Assembly: GCF_008369935.1 (NCBI RefSeq)
Contig: NZ_VTUZ01000050.1
Coordinates: 1-64,000 of the forward strand
From: Paraburkholderia panacisoli
GTDB taxonomy: Bacteria; Pseudomonadota; Gammaproteobacteria; Burkholderiales; Burkholderiaceae
Length of the DNA stretch: 64,000 nucleotides
Direction of reading: 5' to 3'
Made by a program: the position numbers and the translations under genes. Position 1 is the first letter of the stretch, and the number at the start of each line of letters is the position of its first letter. Below are positions 35,893 through 45,590 of this stretch, one piece after another. The notes below the pieces were generated by a model. The model saw nothing but the letters and a program-made list of their open reading frames with translations. It made no database searches and had not been told where the DNA came from.

Positions 35893-35926
35893 TTCGCGTT
35901 TGTTCTAGACCCATGAATCCGCTCGC

Positions 35927-36559
35927 ATGGTGGTACTCATGGTCGACGTTTTGCGAAGCTTCGAGCCGCCCACGCAACCGCGTCCTCGCGGCGCGCACCG
36001 TTATGACGTCTTCAGTCTGAAACTGGGGCGACGTCTGACGCTATACAGGCGCAGCGCTTTCGAAGCATGGCTGATGCTAGAAGCGGATCCTGCTGAAAAG
36101 ACATTCTGTGAACGACCCGGCTTTATAGCGGTCGACGGGCAACGCTGCGTCGTCGACTTCTGGGCAAGGTTTGGTGACCATGAATGCCTGGTAGTACTAT
36201 CGGAGGCAACACCCGCGACGGATCGCCCGGAGAGTCGTCTTGACTTCGACCCGGAAGCCTTCGCCGTGCGGCACATTGATGCAGCCGAAAGGGCAGCTTC
36301 GCGTGTCTGGACCGGTAACTGGCAGCGCATGCAGCCTGTACTCGTAGCTGCACGAGGCCTCGTCAAACCTTCGATGCTCGGCGCGATCGAGCGGGTTTCT
36401 CGAGTCACCCCAATCGCTGTTGACCATAGAGCTTGAATTCTCCACGGGCGATCCTTCGATCGTCCGGGCAGCCGCTTTCGTCCACTTGATGAAGGTAGGC
36501 ATAGACCCCTACGAGGGCCAGGAGTCGATGCGCGATGTTTTGAATCTGAGGTGCCTCTA
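35927..36559 (+). pseudogene. TnsA-like endonuclease gene, frameshifted
   Basis: The frame from 35927 encodes YDVFSLKLGRRLTLYRRSAF, EAWLMLEADPAEKTFCERPG, FIAVDGQRCVVDFWARFGDH and ECLVVL, the layout of the TnsA N-terminal nuclease (E-x-x-x-LE-DP, F-x-x-x-P, then D-x-x-V). It ends at 36436, but the next frame continues with LLTIELEFSTGDPSIVRAAA to a stop at 36559, so one base was lost or gained near 36420. It should be read as a decayed Tn7-like TnsA; the match is by pattern only. Confidence 0.55.
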
Positions 36560-36931
36560 GGGCGCAAGCTGCAGATTCCCGGCAAGGTGTTGCGAGATTC
36601 ACTCCTTGACGTTGCGCAGCGAGGTCGGCATCAACCGGCATTCCGATATTGCTGGCAGTGCATGTCCCTTGGCCACCGCAGCGCGACATATCAGATGTTC
36701 AGCGAGCATTGTTGCCCTGCGCACCACCGGACCCTTGAAACCAGGTGTAGCCATTGCGGCGGTGAGACACCATACGTCCTGAACGCGAGTCTGATCGGTT
36801 CGCCGGCCGTTGTGCACCGTGCAGCACGCTCTATGGGACGAGATGTCCTCCGGTCCGTTCGAAAATCCAGCAATGCGCAAGGACGATCGTATCGCCATCT
36901 CACGGCATTTCTACAACCGGATGCCCTGTAG
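36551..36931 (+). pseudogene. tniQ: TniQ-family fragment
   Basis: The frame carries FRYCWQCMSLGHRSATYQMF, SEHCCPAHHRTLETRCSHCG and GETPYVLN. The spacing of C-x-x-C, C-P-x-H and C-x-x-C is the zinc-finger pattern of TniQ/TnsD target-site proteins. The N-terminus is missing and the C-terminal half lost. Genes for TnsB and TnsC, expected between TnsA and TniQ, are absent, so an internal deletion joined the two. Confidence 0.65.
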
Positions 36932-37066
36932 CTTTCGACTCGGCCGTGACGACCATGAAGCGTAGCTCGCAACGGTGTTCGACAGAGCGCTAGCATGTCG
37001 TCTCGACTTTTCGGTAACCCGATGTAATTCTTCGTCGCCCCCGCGATCGCTACGCAAAAACGGGTG

Positions 37067-37106
37067 TTGACAACATTACTTCGTTTTTGGTGACAACTTT
37101 CCTTCG
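37067..37106 (+). repeat. Two direct 17-bp repeats, second TnsB-site-like cluster
   Basis: TTGACAACATTACTTCG (37067-37083) and GTGACAACTTTCCTTCG (37090-37106) are copies of the motif at 35767-35892. The first is preceded by TG (TGTTGACAAC), which looks like a transposon tip. The cluster directly abuts the 3' end of the ISKra4 transposase gene, so it could also mark an insertion junction. Bases 36932-37066 hold no gene. Confidence 0.55.
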
Positions 37107-37108
37107 CT

Positions 37109-38499
37109 CTACGACATGCCGTAATCGATGTCGGCAATCTTGAGCGCCGAGATGCGACGAGGCGAGAATTCCCCGTTCAAAACCGCAACCCTGACCTGCG
37201 CCATGCAGTGCGCCCCTTCATCCGTCCAGCGCATCTGTCGCTTCTTGGCCATACGGTAGCTGACGACCTGATTCACCGCCGATTCGGCGATGCTGCTGCT
37301 GATCGGCAGGCCCTTGCGATGTCGGGCGCCGTAGTTGACCAACGTGCCCGCGTTCTTCTTCAGGTAACTGGAGACAGTGTTCAGATACCACCACAGCGTT
37401 TTGAATTCGTATCCCTCCCTCGCCAGGAGCCGGCTGTCCAGCGCCTTGATCCGCTCCAACGCCTTGCCGCCCTTTCCATGCCAGACTAACCATTTCGCGT
37501 GGATGATCTCAGTTTCCACCGACTCCCGTTCCATCGAGTCGATCATCTTGCTGCCAAAGACGGAGCGCTCCGCCGCCTGGAACTTCATCGCGATGTGAAA
37601 CCAGTCGAGAATCCGGCCGCGAGCCAGCTGACTGCCCTCGACCGTCTTCCCAAATTCACCACCGTCGTCGCTGATCACGGTCACACGCTCATTGGTCGCC
37701 ACACCAATCCGGCGAAGAAATTGGTCGAGTCGCGCTGCAGCCGACGTGACCTCCTTGTGCACATACGCATACAGTTTTGGGGGACGTCGGTGAATGTCGC
37801 CCGTCCCGCGACGATATTCACGTGGCGGCCAGGGTCTCTCCCGGGGTCGCAATTGCGCAGCCACGCTGAGTCGACGCTCACAGCGGCGACATGGCTACAT
37901 TCGCGAACCTGTTCGTCTGCAACAGACTGGGGCAACTGCGCGATGTCGCGCTCTATATCAGCGTCAAGCTGTTTTCCAAGGTCAAGAATCCGATCCCGGA
38001 TGCCACTCGACGAGATGCCCTTCTCTAGCGGCAGCACTTCCTTGAGCATGGCTGTCGCCTGCCGGTAGGGCAAGTGAGCTGCCCACTTCGCCTCAAGATA
38101 TTCCAGCTCCGGCGTGACGCGTCTGGTTAGTGCTTTCGACAAGGGGTGCACTACACGCTGCTCCGTCTGCAAGGTCCCTTGACATGCACACGACCATAGC
38201 CGCGGACTCTTCATGGTCACTTTGCCGTAGACGGTGCGCAGCACCGTCGAGCGACTATCCTTGTGGCGCAGGGCGGCACCGCAGCTCTGGCAATGGATCT
38301 GGCCTGAGATCCAGCACTGCACCTGTTTCGATATTAGCTCGGCCTGCACCTTTGCCAAGATGGACCGGCCTTCCGCGAGAGTCAGGCCCAGTTCGGCAAG
38401 ACTACGGTCAGGGCGCTCAATCACGGCCAGCACTCCGTCACCCTCCTCGGTCGTGGCGCTGTCTCCGTCGGCCAACCTTGCTTCGATAATCAACCGCAT
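37109..38499 (-). pseudogene. ISKra4-family transposase, frameshifted
   Basis: The reverse strand from 38499 encodes the zinc-ribbon region (GQIHCQSCGAALRHKDSRST, RLWSCACQGT) and HLPYRQATAMLKEVLPLEKG, up to HVNIVAGRATF. The frame then changes by one base near 37790, and PPKLYAYVHKEVTSAAARLD, VISDDGGEFG, ILDWFHIAMKFQAAE and GLPISSSIAESAVNQVVSYR follow to 37109. The DDE-type core is complete apart from the shift. Bases 38500-38718 beyond it show no gene. Confidence 0.85.
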
Positions 38500-38718
38500 G
38501 GTTCGCTCCCACCGTTGCGTGGCCGATCAGCCTACCCCAAACCAAACCCGCACCGCGTCAAGAAGCACAAGCGTCCCTCCTCGAGAACCTCCCCAGGTTT
38601 TGCACGCTCTCTCCTACGGGCACGCGCTGAGATTCCTCCAGGATTTGGCAAACTACAAAGGTCTCCCCACGGCGCGTTGCCTAACCAGCGGCCGATGAAC
38701 GGGCTATTGTGAGCGCGC

Positions 38719-39690
38719 CTACAGGTCAATGACTAGCTCGCTGGACCTGGCCCGAGAGACGCAGATCATCAACGATGCGTTGTTCATCTGTTCGTCATCG
38801 GTTAAGACGTAGTCGCGATGGTCCACCTCGCCGGACAGCAGTGAGACCTCACAGCTTCGGCAAAGTCCCTCCCTGCATGAAAACGTGGCGCGCACGCCAT
38901 GTCGCTCAAGGCTCTCCAGAATCGATTCGTCGGGTTCAACGACGCACCGTAAACCTCGTTTGGCAAGCACCACTGCGAAAGATTTGTTTGCGTTGGCAGG
39001 CGTTTCGCATTCTTGCGCTTCGCTCGCCGGAGCAGCAAATCGCTCGAAGTGAATTCGCTGGGGCGAGATGGTACCTTGGTTCCCGTGCGCCACAACGGCA
39101 TCCACCAGCCCGGCTGGGCCGCAACAATAAATGTGTTCCCGCGCATCCAGATCGCACATCATCCCGGCTACGCCCGGGGGAAGGGGCGCCGTCGCTTCAT
39201 TGTCAGCATGCACATGCACGCGACCACCGAGCGAATTGAGTTCATCGAGGTAGGCGGCATGCGCGCGCGTGCGAACACAATAGTGCAGCTCCCATGGGAG
39301 TTCATGACGCGCGCACCATTGGATCATGGAAAGCACCGGCGTTATCCCAATGCCTCCCGCGATAAACCTATGTCGCCGTGCCTGGGACGACAATCGGAAC
39401 TGCGCGCGCGGCTCACTGATTGTCAGCAGGTCTCCGACTCGCAGCTTGTCATGGATAAATGTCGAACCACCACGAGATGTGCTAGACCGGCCGACACCGA
39501 GACGGTATCGTCCCGTGTCCATGGCGTCATTGCAAAGCGAATATTGACGTGTGACGTCGCCGGGCAGATGAACGTCGATATGCGCGCCAGGTTCGAACGG
39601 CGGCAATTGCGCACCATCATTGGCGCGCAGTTCTATCCCAAGGATGCCTTCAGCTTCGTGTCGGAGCGCGACTACTCTAACCTTGATCAT
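38719..39690 (-). CDS. Phthalate-dioxygenase-reductase/VanB-type oxidoreductase
   Basis: A 323-residue protein from the ATG at 39690. Domain order is FMN/FAD-binding (GAHIDVHLPGDVTRQYSLCN), NAD-binding (RHRFIAGGIGITPVLSMIQW, IYCCGPAGLVDAVV) and a C-terminal plant-type ferredoxin with the cysteines CREGLCRSCEVSLLSG and a later LMIC. It transfers electrons from NADH to the Rieske oxygenase encoded just upstream, whose last 14 bases it overlaps. Confidence 0.9.
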   Translation of the reverse strand: MIKVRVVALRHEAEGILGIELRANDGAQLPPFEPGAHIDVHLPGDVTRQYSLCNDAMDTGRYRLGVGRSSTSRGGSTFIHDKLRVGDLLTISEPRAQFRLSSQARRHRFIAGGIGITPVLSMIQWCARHELPWELHYCVRTRAHAAYLDELNSLGGRVHVHADNEATAPLPPGVAGMMCDLDAREHIYCCGPAGLVDAVVAHGNQGTISPQRIHFERFAAPASEAQECETPANANKSFAVVLAKRGLRCVVEPDESILESLERHGVRATFSCREGLCRSCEVSLLSGEVDHRDYVLTDDEQMNNASLMICVSRARSSELVIDL

Positions 39691-40741
39691 GTAAGGCCTC
39701 CTGGACCGATTCCTGCCGTGCGTGACGCTCGTTCTCAAGCCGCTCTTTCACGGCCCATCGGAACTGGGAAAGCGCCGAATCAATACCAAAAGGCGACATC
39801 TCGAAATCGGGATCGAGTGCAAGGTTCTTTTGCTGCGCTGTGATAATTTCCCGGTCTTCGTCGAACGCATCGACTACCGACTGGTGAATTGACCGGGTAA
39901 TGTCGGGCTGATCGATTGCAAAGTTGTGCGGGTGACCGAAGAAGTAATGCGTCGAATTTTCAGTCTCAGGCGTCAGCGCCTGACATCCACGAAACTCGGC
40001 CGCATCAACTCGCGTGCCTTCGCGGGCGCCCGTGCCTGCGGGGGCCATGCCCGAGTCCATGCGCAGAATCGCCGGCAACGTGAAGTCATAGATGTTCCAC
40101 CGGTCCACTTTCCCAGGCCATTGCTTCACAGCGGCGGCGAACGGTGGTGCATCGGTATCCATCACCCAGCGCGTGATGCGGACGCCGTTTTCGATGCGCT
40201 CGACCTTCGGCTGTACGTTCGCATAGTCCTCAGATCCGCCAAGCGTGGTCGGATGAACGAAGGGAAGATGTGAGAAGTCGAGCAGGTTGTCGCAGATGAG
40301 CAGGTAGTTCACGTGATAGTGGATGTACCCCGGCAGACTGCTCCAGGCAGGATCGTCGAGCCAATGGGTATCAGGAATCGCGTCAGGATTCGCAAGCGCG
40401 GGATCGCCCATCCAGATCCATATCCAGCGATGACGCTCGACGGTCGGGTAGCTTTTCACTTTGGCTCTGGGTGGAATCCTTTGCTGCGAAGGAGCTTCAA
40501 CACATGTCCCCGCACTGTCGAACTTGAGGCCGTGATACATGCAGCGCACACAATCACCTTCCCGCCGTCCGACAGAAAGCGGCGCGCCGCGATGACAACA
40601 ACGGTCTTCCAGTGCAACAGTGGATCCATCGTCCTTGCGATACAAGAGGACAGGGACGCCGGTAATGACCCGCGAAAACAGCGCATCGGGCGCGACTTCA
40701 TGCGACCATGCGGCCACATACCAGGCGTTTGCGATAAACAT
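39677..40741 (-). CDS. Rieske non-heme iron oxygenase, vanillate O-demethylase (VanA) type
   Basis: A 354-residue oxygenase subunit from the ATG at 40741 (MFIANAWYVAAWSHEV, the usual VanA start). The Rieske centre is CCHRGAPLSVGRREGDCVRC with MYHG completing the two Cys-x-His and Cys-x-x-His pairs. The mononuclear iron site is DNLLDFSHLPFVHP. VanA-type enzymes demethylate methoxy-aromatics or hydroxylate related acids, so the substrate is open. It is divergent from the LysR gene at 40855. Confidence 0.9.
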   Translation of the reverse strand: MFIANAWYVAAWSHEVAPDALFSRVITGVPVLLYRKDDGSTVALEDRCCHRGAPLSVGRREGDCVRCMYHGLKFDSAGTCVEAPSQQRIPPRAKVKSYPTVERHRWIWIWMGDPALANPDAIPDTHWLDDPAWSSLPGYIHYHVNYLLICDNLLDFSHLPFVHPTTLGGSEDYANVQPKVERIENGVRITRWVMDTDAPPFAAAVKQWPGKVDRWNIYDFTLPAILRMDSGMAPAGTGAREGTRVDAAEFRGCQALTPETENSTHYFFGHPHNFAIDQPDITRSIHQSVVDAFDEDREIITAQQKNLALDPDFEMSPFGIDSALSQFRWAVKERLENERHARQESVQEALHDQG

Positions 40742-40854
40742 GGTTTGTCTCCTTTGATATCTGTCTTTGCGCCTGTCATCGGGCGCTTGACTGCACGATA
40801 GGATTGCCGCCATCATGCGTCAAGCTAATGGCATTAATACAGGTAATGCACGCG

Positions 40855-41781
40855 ATGCATATCAAGGATCTCGACCTGAACCTGCTGGTTGTTTTCGATG
40901 CGCTGTTACGCGAGCGCAGCGTCACACGGGCAGCGCAGGATGTCGGCCTGACGCAAGGCGCGATGAGTCACGCGCTGAACCGGCTGCGTGCGTTTTTCGA
41001 CGATCCGCTGTTCGTCAAGACGACGGATGGCATGACGCCAACGCCGAGAGGTGAACAACTCGGCACGACGGTGTCGGAGGTGATTGCGGCGATAAGGCAA
41101 AACGTCGTGGCGGAGGCCCGATTCGATCCCCTTACGGCACAACGCACGTTCGTGCTTTGTATGACCGACATGGGCGAGCTGGTCTTTCTGCCACCCTTGA
41201 TTCGCCGACTACGGAAGCTGGCCCCGCACTGCACCCTGCGATCGGTCCAGGTGCCTTTGGAGCAAATCGAGAGCATGTTGTCGTCCGGTGAGGCCGATCT
41301 TGCGCTCGGTTCGATACATGCAGCTCCCGAAGGCCTCTTTCAGCAGCAGCTATTTATGCATTCGTTTGTCACGCTCGTCAGCGTACGCAATCGGAAGGTG
41401 GGGAAGACACTGACCCGCGCGCAGTTCGAGGCGATGCCGCAGATCGTCGTTTCACTGACGGGTCGCGCCAGTGCGGCGTATGACAACGCGTTCGACGCTT
41501 ATGGGATAAAAAGGAATGTCTACCTCACTACGCCACACTTTCTTGCCGTGCCGCATCTGATCGACGCGCATCCTGACCTGATTGCCACTGTTCCTCTTGA
41601 ACTTGGGACAGTCTTCTCGAAGCTTGGTACCGTCAAGGTCGTGCCTCCGCCAGTCCCCCTGCCGCCGTTTGCGCTTCGCCAGCATTGGCATTCCCGCTTT
41701 AATACAGACCCGGCCAATGTCTGGCTGCGCCACCTCATCAAGGAGACGTTTGAGCGCTACCCTGTCGTCTCTGAGCAGTAG
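40855..41781 (+). CDS. LysR-family regulator (NodD/PcpR-like subgroup)
   Basis: A 308-residue regulator from the ATG at 40855 (MHIKDLDLNLLVVFDALLRE, RSVTRAAQDVGLTQGAMSHA), an opening typical of NodD/NahR-like activators of aromatic catabolism. An ATG at 40804 would add 17 unlike residues. It shares a roughly 110-base divergent promoter with the Rieske oxygenase gene, which it most likely activates. Confidence 0.88.
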   Translation: MHIKDLDLNLLVVFDALLRERSVTRAAQDVGLTQGAMSHALNRLRAFFDDPLFVKTTDGMTPTPRGEQLGTTVSEVIAAIRQNVVAEARFDPLTAQRTFVLCMTDMGELVFLPPLIRRLRKLAPHCTLRSVQVPLEQIESMLSSGEADLALGSIHAAPEGLFQQQLFMHSFVTLVSVRNRKVGKTLTRAQFEAMPQIVVSLTGRASAAYDNAFDAYGIKRNVYLTTPHFLAVPHLIDAHPDLIATVPLELGTVFSKLGTVKVVPPPVPLPPFALRQHWHSRFNTDPANVWLRHLIKETFERYPVVSEQ

Positions 41782-42328
41782 CAAGAGCGAATGGGTGGTC
41801 TCCCGACGTTGGCTCCGGACTTGATCGAGCCGTTCCTCACGCAGGACCGTTTCTCTTGATGTCGACTGTGCGCGTCCAGCCTCAACCATGCGGCTGCCGT
41901 TCGTCATTGCATGTCCGGCACGGTCCCATGCGCCGTCGACGCAAAGCCCGCCCGTCGAGTCAGGCCTGTTAGCGCTTCATTGATATACGAGACGAATCGT
42001 TTCAATAATTCGGGTTTTTCCTATGTGGAAAACCAGTTTCGGCCATTGAAATGCGCTTGTTCTGCTAGCCTGATCGGCATATTATGATCCTTATCGTATC
42101 GTAATTGGTGCTTGAGAACGAGTGTCTCGTTCTGCGGCACCGGGGGCGGTGCGTGCGTGGCACGACGGACTATATGCAGAAACGGATTCGTGCCCGGCCT
42201 CGGACACGCGTTCGCAAAGGGAAGGCGCTGGGGCTGTAACTCGTTGTGTAAAGGCGGCAAGGAATAAAAAAAATAATTCGCAATCCAAATTAATGTTGTG
42301 TTCTACAACGAATATCAAGGAGACAGTC
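41782..42328. other. Porin upstream region with one ACGATACG motif
   Basis: No gene is supported. CGTATCGT (ACGATACG on the other strand) lies at 42095-42102, about 230 bases before the porin start, and matches motifs in promoters at 53.9, 54.0, 56.5 and 58.9 kb. AAGGAGA precedes the porin ATG. Confidence 0.45.
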
Positions 42329-43414
42329 ATGAATCGGAGGTGCGTTGTCGGGACGGCGACCGCAGTAGCGTCGAGTCTGTTTTTGGCGGTGTCGGCCCAT
42401 GCCCAAGGCAGCGTTACGCTGTATGGCATTGCGGACACGGGTCTCCTCTATCTGAGCAAGACGCTGAACACGACTACCGGAGGTGATGGCGGCAAGTTCG
42501 TCGGCATGCAGAACGGTGGCGTTGCGCCATCCATATTTGGCCTGACGGGCACGGAAGATCTCGGAGGAGGGCTTCAGGCAATTTTCAAGCTCGAGAGTGG
42601 TATCGGTCCAAGCAATGGTGGATTCAACAACGGGAACGGCAACCTGTTTGGTCGCGAGGCGTATGTCGGACTGAAGGGAAACTTCGGCGAGGTCAAGGCT
42701 GGTCTGCAATTTTCTCCGTTCTTCCTGTCAGCCTGGGCACTCGATCCGCGACTCTTCTCCGAATTCGGCAGTATCCTGGCGATTTACTCGAACAACGTGA
42801 GCGTCACAGGCTCGTTTAATTCAAATGCGATTTCGTACACGAGTCCGGTACTGGGCGGCCTTCAGGGTAGCGCTATGTTCTCGTTCGGTGGCGTGGCCGG
42901 CAACTTCCAGTCTGGCCGCCAATATTCCGCGCGTCTGAAATATGAGTGGGGTGGATTGACTCTTGATGCTGCTTTCTACGACAGCAACGCCGGAGGATCG
43001 GTCGTTACGGTTCCCGCCGGTAATGTGCCTTTTGTGGGTCGCGTGATCGGCGCGGCCTACAAGTTCGGTCCCGTTACAGCCAAGGCTTCATTCGAGAGTT
43101 TCAAGGTCGAGGGCGGACCGACAAACAATGTTTACGGCGGCGGCGTGGACTATTTTGCGTTGCCTCAGCTCGATCTCAACGCCGGTATCTGGTATGTCAG
43201 CGATCGGAATGACACGTCGAGCCACTCGTTGATGGGCGCCATGGGCGCCACCTATTTTCTGTCGAAGCGCACGGGGCTCTACGCGCAGGTCGGGGTCGTC
43301 GACAACCATGGCAAAGCAAACCTTGGGCTGACGCCTGGCGCTGCTCCGACTTCGCTTTTTGCCCCAGCGGGAACGACGACTGGCGCCACCATCGGGATCA
43401 TGCACATGTTCTGA
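42329..43414 (+). CDS. Outer-membrane porin (Burkholderia OmpC type)
   Basis: A 361-residue porin from the ATG at 42329. A signal peptide (about 1-24, ending VSAHA) precedes QGSVTLYGIADTGLLYLSKT, GLTGTEDLGGGLQAIFKLES and GREAYVGLKGNFGEVKAGLQ. The C-terminus is GATIGIMHMF, with the terminal Phe needed for outer-membrane assembly. It probably serves uptake of the substrate of the nearby oxygenase or of the 53-60 kb cluster. Confidence 0.9.
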   Translation: MNRRCVVGTATAVASSLFLAVSAHAQGSVTLYGIADTGLLYLSKTLNTTTGGDGGKFVGMQNGGVAPSIFGLTGTEDLGGGLQAIFKLESGIGPSNGGFNNGNGNLFGREAYVGLKGNFGEVKAGLQFSPFFLSAWALDPRLFSEFGSILAIYSNNVSVTGSFNSNAISYTSPVLGGLQGSAMFSFGGVAGNFQSGRQYSARLKYEWGGLTLDAAFYDSNAGGSVVTVPAGNVPFVGRVIGAAYKFGPVTAKASFESFKVEGGPTNNVYGGGVDYFALPQLDLNAGIWYVSDRNDTSSHSLMGAMGATYFLSKRTGLYAQVGVVDNHGKANLGLTPGAAPTSLFAPAGTTTGATIGIMHMF

Positions 43415-43508
43415 CCGCTCATTTTGACCAAGCATGCCCTGGGTAAAGGTAAAGGCAGGTCATGAATGCGCGAGGGTGCGTCACGTCTAATCCGTTGTTC
43501 TCCTTCGC

Positions 43509-44456
43509 GTGTCGGAAACCGTCGGCTCGGGCGACCTCACCAGCGTCATCGCTACCGGGCATAACGACGAGTTGGCGCAGGTCATCAAGGCGTTGGGACA
43601 CATGAGTTCGAATCTCGCGCGTCTGGTCAGCTCCGTGCGCAACGGATCCGACCACATTGCCGTGGCGTCCAGAGAAATCGCGGCCGGCAACCGGGATCTG
43701 TCGGCGCGCACCGAGCAGCAGGCGGCTTCGCTCGAAGAGACGGCGGCGAGCATGACGCAGTTGACCGAAACGGTGAAGCAGAATGCCCGCAATGCGAGAC
43801 ACGCCAATCAACTTGCCGCGAATGCAAGCGATCTCGCCCACACGGGCAATGAAGCGGTGCAGGGCATGCTTGCATCCGCCGGAAAGATCAGCGCAAGCTC
43901 GGAGAGGATCTCGGAGATCACCGGCGTCATTGAAGGCATCGCGTTCCAGACGAACATTCTGGCGTTGAACGCGGCGGTCGAGGCAGCGCGCGCGGGCGGC
44001 CGGGGACGCGGTTTCGCCGTAGTTGTAAGCGAGGTTCGAGGTCTCGCGCAACGATCCGCGGCAGCCGCCAGGGAGATCAAGGAGCTCATCGGCTCGTCGG
44101 TCTCAGTGATAACGGAAGGCGCCGGGCAGGCCGCTCAGGTGGGACATGCAATGGGAGCGATGAAGCAGGCGATCAGCGACGTTTCCACTATCGTCGGCGA
44201 AATCATGACGGCTTCAGAAGAGCAAAGCCGAGGCATCGAACTGGTTTGTCGCGCCGTCACTGCCATGGATGATATGACGCAAAGGAATGCGGCACTCGTT
44301 GAGCAGGCCGCTGCGGCGGCGGGCGCGCTGGAAGAGCAGGCGGCGCAGCTCAGCACCTGCGTCGCAGTGTTGCGGCTCGCCGCGCCGGGCTGGCAGCATG
44401 ATGCACGGCCTCGCAGCCCGGAAAGCGGTCTCTTGCCGGCACCGGCCGAGACTTGA
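43509..44456 (+). pseudogene. Chemoreceptor gene lacking its sensor and membrane domains
   Basis: A 315-codon frame from a GTG begins inside a HAMP-like region (ETVGSGDLTSVIATGHNDEL) and has a full methyl-accepting signalling domain (AARTEQQAASLEE-type helices, AFQTNILALNAAVEAARAGG, RGFAVVVSEVRGLAQRSAAA). There is no transmembrane helix, periplasmic domain or ribosome site. Most likely a 5'-truncated gene; a soluble receptor is a weaker alternative. Confidence 0.7.
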
Positions 44457-44538
44457 GAACCACGCATTCTGCCCGTGTGCAGGCTACGTGGAGATGGACG
44501 AGGACCTGATGCGGTTTCGCTGAACGCTGCCTTGTGGC

Positions 44539-45219
44539 CTAACGCAGACCAAACAGCCTGGTTCTCACGGAACGCAGATGTTCGCGCATCAATTGCTCGG
44601 CCTTCGCCGGGTTGTGCGTCCGGATGGCGTCCACCAGCAGTCGGTGTTCGCCGTCGGTGTCGTGCCGCGGGCCCGTCTGCGACGTAAACACTTCTTCCAT
44701 CCGCGTGTCCAGATTGAGACGCACCTGCGTACGCATCGCGTCGTACAGCATGAGAAGCAGGGCGTTGTGGGTCGACTCGGCAATGATCCGGTGCAGGTGC
44801 TCGTCAAGACGCTTCCACGGCATGAATGGTCCTGTATCTGCCATGTCGGCCAGACACTGATCCATCGCCGCGATGTCGGCGGGGGTCGCGTGGACCGCCG
44901 CCTGCGCAGCCAGTTGGGGCTCCAGCACCAGTCGGGCATCCATGATGTCGTCGACGCTGATCGAAGAGGACCAGTTCTCGTCGTCAGGCTTCACTTGCCT
45001 CGGACCGACGAAGGTTCCCTTGCCGACGTGTCGCCAGATAAGGCCTTCGTCTTCCAGTCGCTTGAGCACCGTGCGCAGCCGTCCCCGTGACACACCCAGC
45101 GCCTCGCTGAGCTTGGGTTCCGGCGGCAGGCGCTGGTCTGCGCTGTTGGCCACGTGGCCTTCGATGTACTCACGCAGCCGCAGCACATCGTCATCGATCA
45201 TGTTTGCTTGTACCGACAT
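44539..45219 (-). CDS. GntR-family regulator, FadR/FCD type
   Basis: A 226-residue regulator with an N-terminal winged helix (residues about 10-75: LPPEPKLSEALGVSRGRLRT, VLKRLEDEGLIWRHVGKGTF) and a C-terminal all-helical FCD domain (IMDARLVLEPQLAAQAAVHA, LDEHLHRIIAESTHN, EHRLLVDAIRTHNPAKAEQL) with the metal-binding His residues. It diverges from the ornithine-cyclodeaminase operon across a promoter with a good palindrome, so it likely controls that operon. Confidence 0.88.
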   Translation of the reverse strand: MSVQANMIDDDVLRLREYIEGHVANSADQRLPPEPKLSEALGVSRGRLRTVLKRLEDEGLIWRHVGKGTFVGPRQVKPDDENWSSSISVDDIMDARLVLEPQLAAQAAVHATPADIAAMDQCLADMADTGPFMPWKRLDEHLHRIIAESTHNALLLMLYDAMRTQVRLNLDTRMEEVFTSQTGPRHDTDGEHRLLVDAIRTHNPAKAEQLMREHLRSVRTRLFGLR

Positions 45220-45373
45220 ATCTCTTCACCTCCCGTGCCGGGAGGCTCCTTCGCCTGGTTTTGGCATCTGCTTGTTATGGTCAGCCTCGCCGGCCGCTCG
45301 CACCGTGGGCCCGGACTTCGGGAGAGCGCCGCGCGCCATTCGGTGCCGTGATTGATGCGTCTCGGTGCGCATC

Positions 45374-45399
45374 AATTGGTGAGCCATTATGCACCAATT
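45374..45399. promoter_or_regulatory. Inverted repeat, probable GntR operator
   Basis: AATTGGTG, ten bases, CACCAATT: a perfect 8-bp-arm palindrome in the space between the divergent GntR gene and the ornithine-cyclodeaminase operon. FadR/FCD-type regulators bind short GGT/ACC-type palindromes, which fits. Confidence 0.6.
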
Positions 45400-45590
45400 G
45401 CTCCCGTTCGCGTCGCCGGTTCGCATCAAACACACACAGTAATAAATCAATACGTTTAATGATGCATCGCAATGCTTGCATTGATTCAGAGTGAGGGGTA
45501 GCATTCCGTTCCATACGTCCGCTCCATCGCCCGGCGAGCAGCGATCTTGCGACTCACCGACCCCGTTCAAGTCACTTTCTGGTTCTGCTC

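Noticed and set aside
37771..37800. Programmed frameshift in the ISKra4 transposase
   Set aside because: The C5A4 run is not a standard slippery heptamer, and one missing C in the family-like sequence explains the shift; ISKra4 transposases are normally one frame.
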